A DNA stretch of 43,000 nt from a bacterium (GCA_030535355.1 JAUNIO010000021.1:1-43000); one strand, 5' to 3'; counted from the first letter of the stretch, positions 15,596-23,589 are shown. The notes: generated by a model not told the origin, from the sequence alone. Numbers and translations: made by a program.

Positions 15596-16586
15596 TGGAT
15601 TCCTCCCAAATCATGATCCTGTATTTTCTTGGCTCTGAGCTTCTATTGCTGTTCAAAGCTCTGTTATTACGAAGGCTAATGCCTATGTTTGCGCCGGTTT
15701 GTTTGTTCACGTGTTTGAGTCCTTGGCTCTTCGGAGAGAATGCTTCACGCAAACTCTGAAATAAACGCTCAACAATACTTATAGATTGGCTATATTTTTC
15801 ATGCTTGAAATTGCATTGCCAACCATTGTCGCAACTATAATCTAGCACTAGGTTGTCCCAATGATTATTGACATATTCCCTTTGTAGCCTGTGTTTGTCG
15901 CTGGGCTGATTATGGGGGAGAAGTTCTCGTTTAGCGCGTCCGATGAGGTTGGGCGTAGTGGTGATTATGTTGAAAGCTGTATCTTTGATGACGCGGAAAT
16001 CGACGATGTTGGAGCAGAAGGAAACCTCTTCTCCCTGCGCTGCCCGGGTTAAATAGTAGTCAAACACTTCGCTGTCGTCGCCGTTTATGGTATAGAAGCT
16101 CTTGCCGCCGACTTTTTCTTCGCCAGTGGGTTTGTTAGAGGTTTTTATATCTGTGAAATCCTCATATTCTGCTTGCTGTGGTTCAAATGATGTCCGTTCC
16201 CACACGGGAAACATATATTTTTTGAAGCCTTCCCACAGGGTGGCTTTGTTTATTTGCGGAGCAGCAGCCTGTTTTGTGTGGAACACCAATCCGACGAAAG
16301 CGTAAATGCTGCGGCCTTTCGCATCGACAAACAGATTAGCGCCGTCGGCACAGCCGTCCGCCAATTGTTTGAGAAATGCTACCATGCCCGCCAGAACGCA
16401 GCCCTTGGCAGAATAAATTACTCGTCTCACCTGGTTTTGCTCTAGAGTGTCAATGGATTTAGTCGCCTCGAGAATTATCTTTTGCATAGAGCTATTGATG
16501 CTGGGGGCAATACCACTAGGATATACGCTGAATTGATAATCGTTGTTATAGGTGCGCGTGTATATTAGGAAAGCCGATTGTGACAC
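15588..16586 (-). CDS. GTPase-partner protein 2, soluble (paralogue of 11806-12816)
   Basis: A 332-residue protein. Residues 1-220 parallel the protein coded at 11806-12816: AFLIYTRT, RRVIYSAKGCVLAGMVAFLK, GRSIYAFVGLVF, WEGFKKYMFPVWERT, SEVFDYYLTRAAQGEEVSFC and SNIVDFRVIKDTAFNIITT. In place of the transmembrane helix and Pro-rich tail it has a different, soluble C-terminus of about 110 residues. The start is GTG 16584-16586 with a weak ribosome binding site. It follows GTPase 2 after 211 bp and overlaps the next gene by 8 bp. It is probably the dedicated partner of GTPase 2. Confidence 0.8.
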   Translation of the reverse strand: MSQSAFLIYTRTYNNDYQFSVYPSGIAPSINSSMQKIILEATKSIDTLEQNQVRRVIYSAKGCVLAGMVAFLKQLADGCADGANLFVDAKGRSIYAFVGLVFHTKQAAAPQINKATLWEGFKKYMFPVWERTSFEPQQAEYEDFTDIKTSNKPTGEEKVGGKSFYTINGDDSEVFDYYLTRAAQGEEVSFCSNIVDFRVIKDTAFNIITTTPNLIGRAKRELLPHNQPSDKHRLQREYVNNHWDNLVLDYSCDNGWQCNFKHEKYSQSISIVERLFQSLREAFSPKSQGLKHVNKQTGANIGISLRNNRALNSNRSSEPRKYRIMIWEESNE

Positions 16587-16797
16587 AGTATCTCAGCCTT
16601 TCTTATAGTTGCGTTATGATAATTTGCAGCCCGATACGGATATTTTGCGATGATATTAAAGAAGCATTTGTCCGAGCGTTGCTAAATGGCAGCTGCCTGC
16701 CCGCGTCTGTCAGGCTTGGCTTTTCGCTGCCATAAGTATATCTCAGACGTTACGGCTGCCGGAGATTCGCTGTTGCGAAGGGCAAGGCTTTTGCTGA

Positions 16798-17871
16798 CTA
16801 ATTGTCACCGCTATATCTGGTTAGTAAGTATTTTTCGGCGGCGTCTTCGAACGATTCGTACGGTGTGCCGTTAAAGAAAGTCTTTGGGAGTTTTTCTTTT
16901 AAGGTTTCCAATAATAGCTGAGAATCGCGCCAAGCTTTTTCGAGTTGCTCCACTTTGGCGGATGTTTCATTAGTGATTTGTTTGTTATAACTATTTCGGG
17001 AGTTTATGAGCTTATCGTCGCGCCGTAAGAAACCGAACCACTTCTCCTTTTCTTTGTTGATAACAAAATTATTATATTCAATTTTATGGTTATTAATGGC
17101 TATTTCTTCTTCTATTTGCCGCTGATATTCATATAATGAAAACCAAATACCCATATAAATAGGCAGCTGAATGTTTTTGGGCTTGAGTCGGCCGCGATTG
17201 CCCTCTTCAGAGATGTTGGGGCCTAAACTAACGGGCACTATGGCGACTAAACGATCGGAGTTGTTGCCTTCGACAAATAACGGGGTGAAAGCTTCCCGCA
17301 TTATTTCGATTAAATCATCATCTTTAACATCATCCTTACATAAATCCCATTTGGTCACAATAATGGCTATAGGAGGCAGATATTTATTCTCATTAATATA
17401 TTTTTCTAGAAATGGATTTATGATACTGCTGCAGTTATCTTTTATATAATCGATTTTATCTTCGTTATCGTCGTCTCCTTTAAGCAGTTCGCCGTCAACG
17501 CAAATAAATAAACAGCTGGATTTTTTTATATATGCTGCTAGTTTTTGATATTCTTCAGCATTGCCGTAGTTTTTGTTCTCTAGATGTCCGCCGGGGTAAT
17601 CTATCCAATCAAAGGACATTATAGATGAATATGCGTAGTTAAGCAAGAAATTCAGTACTTCTGCCTGATCTGTCGGGCGGGGAAAGCGGTCTGGCCCCAG
17701 CGAGGCATCGTTGAGGCGGGCATATCTTTGCCGCAAATCGACGTCCGTATCGTCATCGGTGGTGAGCGTAAAACCTTTCATGCCTGCCAGCATTCTTTTA
17801 TACATGCCCAAGAGGTAGCAGGTTTTGCCGGAACCTGTAAGCCCCAGCATGACGAAGTTTGTATGTTGCAC
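16798..17871 (-). CDS. TRAFAC-like P-loop GTPase 2, first gene of the operon
   Basis: A 357-residue GTPase with the same layout as the GTPase at 12934-14019: P-loop LGLTGSGKT (G10-T17), DYPGG (91-95), TKWD (173-176), and a charged helical C-terminal third. Identity to the paralogue is high through about residue 250 and lower after that. The start is GTG 17869-17871 with AGGAG 8 bp upstream. It leads the operon; the 211 bp after it contain no gene, and an internal promoter there is possible. The duplication of both GTPase and partner suggests two switches acting on shared small proteins. Confidence 0.88.
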   Translation of the reverse strand: MQHTNFVMLGLTGSGKTCYLLGMYKRMLAGMKGFTLTTDDDTDVDLRQRYARLNDASLGPDRFPRPTDQAEVLNFLLNYAYSSIMSFDWIDYPGGHLENKNYGNAEEYQKLAAYIKKSSCLFICVDGELLKGDDDNEDKIDYIKDNCSSIINPFLEKYINENKYLPPIAIIVTKWDLCKDDVKDDDLIEIMREAFTPLFVEGNNSDRLVAIVPVSLGPNISEEGNRGRLKPKNIQLPIYMGIWFSLYEYQRQIEEEIAINNHKIEYNNFVINKEKEKWFGFLRRDDKLINSRNSYNKQITNETSAKVEQLEKAWRDSQLLLETLKEKLPKTFFNGTPYESFEDAAEKYLLTRYSGDN

Positions 17872-18288
17872 GGTATTTCTCCTAAAGCCCTTTAATTTAA
17901 ATAAGTAATTCGAGAATATCTTTGGCGCAGTGCGTATTTGCTGCTTTTTATATTCCCTGCAGAAATATTTGTTTATCGCTCAAGTAATTCGCTTTATTGT
18001 ATATGTAGTTTGTCTTTCACCATCTTATTCGTACCTTTAAACATAAGATCAAGTAAATTGTAACAATGTTTTTTTTTTGTTATCACGGTGTTAAAATTTA
18101 AGAAAAATACGGTTAAATGATCTTCTACAGTTCTAGCTACCGACAAGACGGCTGCTGGGAACACAGCTAGGCAGCCCTTGAACTGCTAAAAGTTTGGCAG
18201 CCCCTGCCCACTGAACGAGCCGTGTCAAGGTTTTGGATGCTATGTCAGAGAGGAAATCCAGCCCTTTGGCCTTCAGGAGCTTTGGCCT
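17872..18288. other. AT-rich leader and intergenic DNA upstream of the GTPase operon
   Basis: About 400 bp without a gene. It should contain the operon promoter on the minus strand, but no candidate with both boxes at good spacing stands out. A run of A/T homopolymer lies at about 18069-18078. Nothing else is seen. Confidence 0.4.
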
Positions 18289-18453
18289 TCAAGAGATAAG
18301 ATGACAAATCTGTATCAGCGCCGGTGCGCAGTCAGTCTCGCTCATGGCCTTCACGCCGAAGCTGTAAGCTTCAATCACGGCCCAGCCGGAAATTTGGTAC
18401 GCCGTGCGCAGTTCTAGCGGCCTGTTCAGTTCCTCGCAAATGTCGCTCAAACT
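18289..18453 (-). pseudogene. Degenerate relic of a DNA methyltransferase 3' end (copy 1)
   Basis: Minus-strand translation gives SLSDICEELNRPLELRTAYQ, VIEAYSFGVKAMSETDC and a stop at 18289-18291. It parallels the better preserved relic at 21638-21880 (SLADLDDELTMPPELRTAHQ, VMEAYGFDVKTMNEADC). These are the C-terminal features of MmeI-like or type IIG/IIL DNA methyltransferases, where a PPELRxAH segment followed by AYGF is usual. Only the tail is present. Confidence 0.65.
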
Positions 18454-18724
18454 GTACTTTTACTGCTCTGCTATTCTGGTGGTCTGTGTGCAGCTCTGCG
18501 GTGAGAGCTAAATTGTCGTTAAATTTGTTATATTTTCCGCCGAATATGAATTATATTTACGATTGTAATTGTCAGTTTTATGTGTTAGTATATTTTTGGT
18601 GCTATCAATAACGGTAGGCGGTTTGGCCCTCAGCTCAGTTTAACTCTGCGGAGGGAATCATTTAGACCCTCCGCTTGTGGAAATCCCCTTTGGCGGGAAA
18701 TCTAGGAGAGGGGGGCTTTGTGCA

Positions 18725-18835
18725 ATGTTAACTGTTGACAGTATGCTGAACATTGTCGGCATTGTGCTGACAAGCATAAGCTTCGGTCTGGCTTTAGGCT
18801 TGGCCATTGGCAGTTTCAAAAACACAAAAAAATGA
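18725..18835 (+). CDS. Small hydrophobic type I toxin peptide (holin-like), copy 1
   Basis: A 36-codon gene beginning MLTVDSMLNIVGIVLTSISF and ending FKNTKK. It has a single membrane-spanning stretch and a short Lys-rich tail, the form of the putative holin-like toxins of Firmicutes type I toxin-antitoxin loci (TxpA/Fst-like group). AGGAG lies about 13 bp before the ATG in a G-rich stretch, and an upstream stem in the leader (GCGGAGGG pairing with CCCTCCGC) could hold the message untranslated. A near-identical copy lies at 21422-21532. Such peptides depolarise membranes when free. The toxin role is inferred from form and the antisense unit. Confidence 0.8.
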   Translation: MLTVDSMLNIVGIVLTSISFGLALGLAIGSFKNTKK

Positions 18836-18873
18836 TGACCGCCAACGTCCAAAGTGCTGTCATCATTTTTTTT
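18826..18873. terminator. Bidirectional terminator between toxin mRNA and antisense RNA, copy 1
   Basis: AAAAAAATGATGAC pairs with GTCATCATTTTTTT. The stem begins within the toxin's last codons, so toxin mRNA and convergent antisense RNA overlap here. Confidence 0.85.
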
Positions 18874-18911
18874 GACATAACTGAGGGCTAACCGATTATT
18901 GGCAGCACTTC
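18826..18911 (-). ncRNA. Predicted antisense antitoxin RNA, copy 1
   Basis: A transcript from the minus-strand promoter at 18918-18946 would start near 18911 and end at the T-run near 18826, about 86 nt, pairing with the 3' end of the toxin mRNA. The ends are inferred from the promoter and hairpin; read-through further into the toxin gene is possible. Confidence 0.6.
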
Positions 18912-18917
18912 TCTATT

Positions 18918-18946
18918 ATTATAACGCTGGTATATGCGGCTGTCAA
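18918..18946 (-). promoter_or_regulatory. Perfect-consensus promoter of the antisense RNA, copy 1
   Basis: On the minus strand TTGACA (18941-18946), exactly 17 bp, then TATAAT (18918-18923). No protein gene follows on this strand, so a regulatory RNA is the natural product. Confidence 0.85.
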
Positions 18947-19181
18947 ACTAACATCTGCGGCTGCGCAGGCCAAACTGTCGTTATATGTCTGTTATGTGCA
19001 ACAATATAGGCCTTTCTTGAAAATTCGCATCTGCGCCAAAGCTGGGGCATCGACGTACTTTTATTAGCCTAGAATAATTTTTTCATTAACATATTATTAA
19101 GGCAGGAACTGCAATTATTGATCCGAAATAATTTTTGCAATTTTGCATACCCTTTGCCTTTTGAGAGGTTTTTATTCAGTG

Positions 19182-21080
19182 ATGCGCAGATTAACCAAAT
19201 TTAGGGTCTGTTCTTTCTTTCTGGCCCTGAGTTTTCTGTTCAGTCTGGGGCTTGTCGGCTGTACTGACAAAGACCGCGAGTCTGGCCCGGCTCCAGTTCC
19301 TTCCGAAGATACCATTAAATACTACTTCCAGCAGGATACTGCCTCCAAGGTATCCAGTGAGATGACTGCGGTGGCTCTGGCTGCCTTTGACGCGGATTGG
19401 AATCTGCTGGATGGAGCATCTCTTTTGCAGTCCAGCATTGCCGATATGGCTGTGGATGGCGATTATATCGTAGCTGAAGCTAACGTTCCCGAAGATGCCG
19501 CTGTATTGGCTTATTGTTTTACTAATGGCACTGCTGAGGCTGCCGAAGATGCCGATGCCGAGATTTACGTTATCGCCTTGGAAGAAGGCGTGACCGACTA
19601 TATTATGGCCGACGGTGATTTCTTGCCAGAGCCCGTTCTGACCCTTTACGCCGATGCCGAGCACCAGACCGAGCAGTCGGAGTTTAAGGTGGGCGAGGAG
19701 ATTTATCCTGACGCTTTCGCCGCTACCCAGGGCGGCTTAGAAGTTCCTATTGCCGTCATGGAACCCGTTGATGACACCATCATCGCTTATACGGCGGCGA
19801 CCGAGACCAGCCCGGCTCAGTATGTGGCTAAAGCCGAAGGCGAAACCGGCTTTGTGCTGTGCGTAGCCAGCAGCTTCTTTGCCGATTCTGCGGAAGGCGC
19901 GGTCGTTAAAGCTGTTGAACCCGGCCCTGAACCTACTCCTGAGCCTTCTCCTTCCCCTGAGCCTTCCCCCGAGCCTTCTCCCGCTGCCGTGGCCGCTTGG
20001 ATTTTGCCCGCAGGTTATGAGCTGAAGGACGGGCTGATTTACGACAGTGAAGGCGCCCAGGTTGCCGATCCCGCCGAGATCAATACCCAATTGGAGATAG
20101 CCCCCGGCGAGAGCAATAGCGGTCTGGCCGTGGAAACCGTGACTGCCGAAGATGGCAGCGTTACTTACAAAGCTCTGACCGCTGAGGCTGCCGCTTCTGT
20201 GGAATCGGAGACAGCCGCTCATTTTACCGCCGAAGTAAAAAATAGTGCGGTAAGCGTAAGCGTCAGCGAGGATGCTGAGACTGAGGAAACAGCGGTGATC
20301 ACCTTTGCCGCTGAAGGCTACGAATTCCAGAATAAGCTGGAAGTTACGGTGCTGAGCGTTATGCGCCATATTACCCTTAAGGTCTGGATTACGCCTTCGC
20401 CATCCGCTTCGCCTTCCGCTTCGCCATCCGCTTCGCCTGCAATATCGCCCTTGCCGGCGATTGGGCTCAGCGCCAAGGGGGTGCGCTCCAACTCTTACGA
20501 TAGTGCTCCCGAACCCAGCCCCAGTCCTTCAGCTTTGTTTAAAGCTGTAGCTTTGGACGGTCAGGGCAATGTCCTGGAAGGCGCTAAGCTGTCCGAGGAA
20601 GACGCGGAAAAGTATGAAGTAGAAGCCTCTAAGACTGGCTTCATGTTTTTTGAAGCCGATATTCCCGCCGCCGCTGAGCAGCTGGTGCTTATGGCATGTG
20701 AGGGAAGCGGTGAATATAAGTATATTACTTTTGTTGGGATTATTATCGGCGCGGAAGACAGCTACGAAATACCTTATAATGAAATGAGGCAATATACCTT
20801 CATCAATGAGTATGGGTTTAATCGTTTTTATAAAGACGAAGAACTTACGCAGTTGAGTTCTAAATTTGATGTAGGCGAGCGTCTTTATCGTCCCACAGTT
20901 GTGCAAAACGGAATCGGCATCAAGATAAGCTTAGCCGATGTGAGCACCAGTGATCCTAATGTAATCAAGGCTGACGAAAACGGTGTTTTAACGGCTGTTG
21001 GAGAGGGAAGGTGTGATATCTTGTGCAATATGCTTGGCGTTAAAGGTAAAATAGGCAATATTTCGGTAAAGAACCCATAA
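19182..21080 (+). CDS. Repeat-rich surface lipoprotein
   Basis: About 632 residues. The signal peptide ends in a good lipobox, LGLVGC, so it should be lipid-anchored outside the membrane. The ATG at 19182 (or GTG 19179) follows GAGAGG; the longer open frame from 19143 lacks a site. The mature protein has a first domain, a Pro linker (PEPTPEPSPSPEPSPEPSP), a middle unit beginning WILPAGYELKDGLIYDSEG, a second Ser-Pro linker (PSPSASPSASPSASP) and a last domain ending in a BIG2-like Ig segment (VSTSDPNVIKADENGVLTAV). The first and last domains are duplicates of each other. The middle unit is the repeat found in the genes at 26159 and 28701. It is probably a cell-surface structural or binding protein and is bracketed by the two toxin repeats. 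Confidence 0.82.
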   Translation: MRRLTKFRVCSFFLALSFLFSLGLVGCTDKDRESGPAPVPSEDTIKYYFQQDTASKVSSEMTAVALAAFDADWNLLDGASLLQSSIADMAVDGDYIVAEANVPEDAAVLAYCFTNGTAEAAEDADAEIYVIALEEGVTDYIMADGDFLPEPVLTLYADAEHQTEQSEFKVGEEIYPDAFAATQGGLEVPIAVMEPVDDTIIAYTAATETSPAQYVAKAEGETGFVLCVASSFFADSAEGAVVKAVEPGPEPTPEPSPSPEPSPEPSPAAVAAWILPAGYELKDGLIYDSEGAQVADPAEINTQLEIAPGESNSGLAVETVTAEDGSVTYKALTAEAAASVESETAAHFTAEVKNSAVSVSVSEDAETEETAVITFAAEGYEFQNKLEVTVLSVMRHITLKVWITPSPSASPSASPSASPAISPLPAIGLSAKGVRSNSYDSAPEPSPSPSALFKAVALDGQGNVLEGAKLSEEDAEKYEVEASKTGFMFFEADIPAAAEQLVLMACEGSGEYKYITFVGIIIGAEDSYEIPYNEMRQYTFINEYGFNRFYKDEELTQLSSKFDVGERLYRPTVVQNGIGIKISLADVSTSDPNVIKADENGVLTAVGEGRCDILCNMLGVKGKIGNISVKNP

Positions 21081-21421
21081 TTTTCGGCATGAACGTTTGC
21101 GTCTGCCGTAATATCCGGCAGTCTGAAGCTATTTCGGTTTTCTGAGACTGCTTCAATGCAATTGCCAATATAGCCAGTGGTCAGCTTTGGTTGGCCGCTG
21201 GCTATATTTTTGTGTCTTATAAGGATGAATTTTGCGCCGAATATGAATTATATTTAAGATTGTAATTGTCAGTTTTATGTGTTAGTATATTTTTGGTGCT
21301 ACCAATAACGGTAGGCGGTTTGGCCCTCAGCTCAGTTTAACTCTGCGGAGGGAATCATTTAGACCCTCCGCTTGTGGAAATCCCCTTTGGCGGGAAATCT
21401 AGGAGAGGGGGGCTTTGTGCA

Positions 21422-21532
21422 ATGTTAACTGTTGACAGTATGCTGAACATTGTCGGCATTGTGCTGACAAGCATAAGCTTTGGTCTGGCTTTAGGCTTGG
21501 CCATTGGCAGTTCAAAAAACACAAAAAAATGA
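21422..21532 (+). CDS. Small hydrophobic type I toxin peptide (holin-like), copy 2
   Basis: A 36-codon gene identical to the peptide coded at 18725-18835 except Ser for Phe at residue 31 (GSSKNTKK). The leader, ribosome binding site and reading frame are kept, so both copies look intact. Retention of the frame in both copies argues for function. Confidence 0.8.
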   Translation: MLTVDSMLNIVGIVLTSISFGLALGLAIGSSKNTKK

Positions 21533-21568
21533 TGACCGCCAACAGTCCAAAAGCGCAGTCATCATTTT
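21523..21568. terminator. Bidirectional terminator, copy 2
   Basis: AAAAAAATGATGAC pairs with GTCATCATTTT. The stem is kept although the loop differs from copy 1. Confidence 0.8.
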
Positions 21569-21606
21569 ATGACTATAACTAAGGGCTAACCGTCTATCGG
21601 TAGCAC
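21523..21606 (-). ncRNA. Predicted antisense antitoxin RNA, copy 2
   Basis: It runs from the promoter at 21613-21641 to the T-run near 21523. The loop and 5' part differ from copy 1 while the stem is kept, so the two antitoxins may each prefer their own toxin message. Confidence 0.55.
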
Positions 21607-21612
21607 TTTTTT

Positions 21613-21641
21613 ATTATAGAACAGGTATGTTCGCCTGTCAA
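21613..21641 (-). promoter_or_regulatory. Perfect-consensus promoter of the antisense RNA, copy 2
   Basis: TTGACA (21636-21641), 17 bp, TATAAT (21613-21618) on the minus strand. The spacer sequence differs from copy 1 but both boxes and the spacing are unchanged, a sign of selection. The -35 box overlaps the stop codon of the methyltransferase relic. Confidence 0.85.
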
Positions 21642-21880
21642 ATTGGCTTACAGTTTATACTCAGCTTCTTATACCTCTGCATCAGCGCCGCCACGCAGTC
21701 CGCCTCGTTCATAGTCTTCACGTCGAAGCCGTAAGCCTCCATCACGGCGATGTCGTTCTTCTGGTGCGCCGTGCGCAGTTCGGGCGGCATGGTCAGCTCG
21801 TCGTCAAGATCGGCTAAACTGCACTCCGGAAATTTGGCTCTAGCCTCTAAAATAGCTTGGGCAGTGCGGAAATAATTTCT
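21638..21880 (-). pseudogene. Relic of a DNA methyltransferase 3' end (copy 2)
   Basis: An open stretch of about 80 codons ends at TGA 21638-21640. It reads NYFRTAQAILEARAKFPE, SLADLDDELTMPPELRTAHQ, then VMEAYGFDVKTMNEADC and ALMQRYKKL. This is the typical C-terminal end of MmeI-like or type IIG/IIL restriction-modification methyltransferases. A TAA stands at its upstream end and the catalytic and target-recognition parts are gone, so it is a remnant. A more decayed relative lies at 18289-18453. Confidence 0.75.
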
Positions 21881-21893
21881 TTAGGCGCAGCTG

Positions 21894-23432
21894 CTATTTT
21901 GTTTTTCGTTCTAAAATATAGGTGTTGATTCTGGCCCATTCGCGCAGGCTGCTGTAATGGTGCTCAGCGGTCAGCTTGTATTGCTGATCTAACTGACTGA
22001 TAACCATACCGCTGTATCTGTCGTATTGTTCTTGACACATTATTAAAATAAGGCGCTGGGGATGATGTTCGGAGAGCCAGTAGGGAAATGTCTGAGGATT
22101 GACGGGCACGATTGGCAATTTGGCCGGGTTATTTTTCTGGATTAATGTTAGGCTGTGCTGGGGGGGGAAAAGAAAATTGATATTCTCAGCGTCATAAGCC
22201 ATAGCCAGAGAAAACGATGTATAATAAGGATAAACGATTATTACATCTCCGGGGTGCCGCGATTTGTCAATAAAATTAAGGGTAGGCCCCCAATTTTGGT
22301 TCCAGAGCTGGGGCTGAAATGGGAATATAATGGAGATTCCCATATTTACAGCTAGGGCCAAGAAGAGCGCTTTTTGCCTTATATGGTCCTTTATCCCGTA
22401 GAATACTAATATATAAAAAGGAATACTCATGGGGATGGCATATCGCGACTGGCTATTGGCAGAACCGGTAAATATGCCGTAGAGGAAGAGAAAAAGCGGC
22501 GCGAAGAGCAGCGAACATCCCAATAGAGCTGCTGTCCAAGAAAACTCTTGATTCAGTTTTTTCCACCCTAAAGCCCAAAAATACCAGAGTATAATTGAGC
22601 TGATAAAGGATAATATATATTCAAACCACTGGGATAAAGAAAAATAGCATAGCTCTAAGGGCGAAGGAGTCAAAATGCTGATTTGCAGATTAAATAAACT
22701 CGCCGGTATGGTAAAGAAATCGGTAAAACGCGCCCACGACATTGAAAAAACGTGATTCGCTGTGACAGGGCTTTTAGCGCAGATAAACCATAAGGAAACA
22801 GGAAGAATGCTGATAACTAAAATCGAGCAGGTTCGGCGCTTCAGGCGGGGCATGAACAAAGCCAATATAATGAAAGCGGCTAAACTCATGGCTCCTAATA
22901 AATGAAGGCTGGCAGCTCCAAGCGCACAGGCCAACCAGGATAACCATTTGATTGCTGGTCTAAATTTAAGTCTGAAAAAGGGCAGGCCATGGTCATTAAT
23001 GTCTAGTAGCCCTATGAGTATTAACATTAATAGCATAGTCAGAGGGCCATAGGTCCTTAATTGCGTGTTGCTAATCCAGACTGCGTAGCTGAAAGCATAG
23101 AGGGCAGTTATAGCTAAAGACTCATTTTCCTTAAAGAAACGCCTAACTAACTGAAATGTTAATAATATAGAGATAATATCGCAGAGCAGCGAGGGAAGGC
23201 GCAATATGAAGATACTTGAGCTTATCTGAGCGAGCGGATGAATTAGTATATTATAGGTCGGGGGATGAACGTCTAATTTTAAAGTGGAAAGTATTTGGTC
23301 AATGTCTGCCTTAGACGTATAATAAACAAAAGCTTCATCGAGGAAGGCTGGCTGCAGATAGGCAGCTGTTAAGCGAATAATTATCCCGAGGGTTACAATT
23401 ACGAAAAGCCATTGGTTTTTGCTTATTGTCAT
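21894..23432 (-). CDS. Membrane glycosyltransferase, GT39/ArnT (PMT) superfamily
   Basis: A 512-residue protein with about ten or more membrane helices. The first outside loop carries the acidic pair of the family in AFLDEAFVYYT (D32, E33) and DVHPPTYNIL (about 54-63), whose His-Pro-Pro is seen in many GT39-like enzymes. The soluble C-terminal part (about 400-512) would lie outside. Such enzymes move sugars from polyprenyl-phosphate carriers to proteins or glycans on the outer face of the membrane. It is a single gene with no sugar-carrier genes beside it. Its stop is 14 bp from the methyltransferase relic. Confidence 0.82.
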   Translation of the reverse strand: MTISKNQWLFVIVTLGIIIRLTAAYLQPAFLDEAFVYYTSKADIDQILSTLKLDVHPPTYNILIHPLAQISSSIFILRLPSLLCDIISILLTFQLVRRFFKENESLAITALYAFSYAVWISNTQLRTYGPLTMLLMLILIGLLDINDHGLPFFRLKFRPAIKWLSWLACALGAASLHLLGAMSLAAFIILALFMPRLKRRTCSILVISILPVSLWFICAKSPVTANHVFSMSWARFTDFFTIPASLFNLQISILTPSPLELCYFSLSQWFEYILSFISSIILWYFWALGWKKLNQEFSWTAALLGCSLLFAPLFLFLYGIFTGSANSQSRYAIPMSIPFYILVFYGIKDHIRQKALFLALAVNMGISIIFPFQPQLWNQNWGPTLNFIDKSRHPGDVIIVYPYYTSFSLAMAYDAENINFLFPPQHSLTLIQKNNPAKLPIVPVNPQTFPYWLSEHHPQRLILIMCQEQYDRYSGMVISQLDQQYKLTAEHHYSSLREWARINTYILERKTK

Positions 23433-23516
23433 TAGGAACCTTTATAAAATTAGACGAAAATTCAGCAATATCGTTTTTATCCTTTTTATCCCGTGGGTTT
23501 GGCTTATAAATGTTAG

Positions 23517-23566
23517 AAAAGACTCATCAAAGATCAGTAAGGCTGATAGTCTCTGATGAGTCTTTT
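23517..23566 (-). terminator. Terminator downstream of glyS
   Basis: AAAAGACTCATCA and TGATGAGTCTTTT form a 13-bp stem with a smaller inner hairpin (ATCAG/CTGAT). It lies between glyS and the next gene on the same strand. Confidence 0.8.
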
Positions 23567-23589
23567 GGAGATTCGATTCAGCTGGTAAA

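Larger units (their letters stand above)
18538..18948. repeat. About 410-bp direct repeat, copy 1, carrying a toxin-antitoxin unit
   Basis: From CGCCGAATATG to CCTGTCAAA this is nearly identical to 21235-21645, with an exact 2697-bp offset up to the toxin stop. It includes a conserved leader with a GCGGAGGG/CCCTCCGC stem, the toxin gene, a hairpin and an antisense promoter. Confidence 0.92.
21235..21645. repeat. About 410-bp direct repeat, copy 2, carrying a toxin-antitoxin unit
   Basis: This is the second copy of 18538-18948. Differences are few up to the toxin stop and increase after it. Copies 1 and 2 bracket the lipoprotein gene in direct orientation, so recombination between them would remove that gene and leave one toxin unit. 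Confidence 0.92.

Noticed and set aside
19737-20369. A 210-codon open frame opposite the lipoprotein
   Set aside because: It lies over the Ser/Pro linker and repeats of the real gene and has no start signal.
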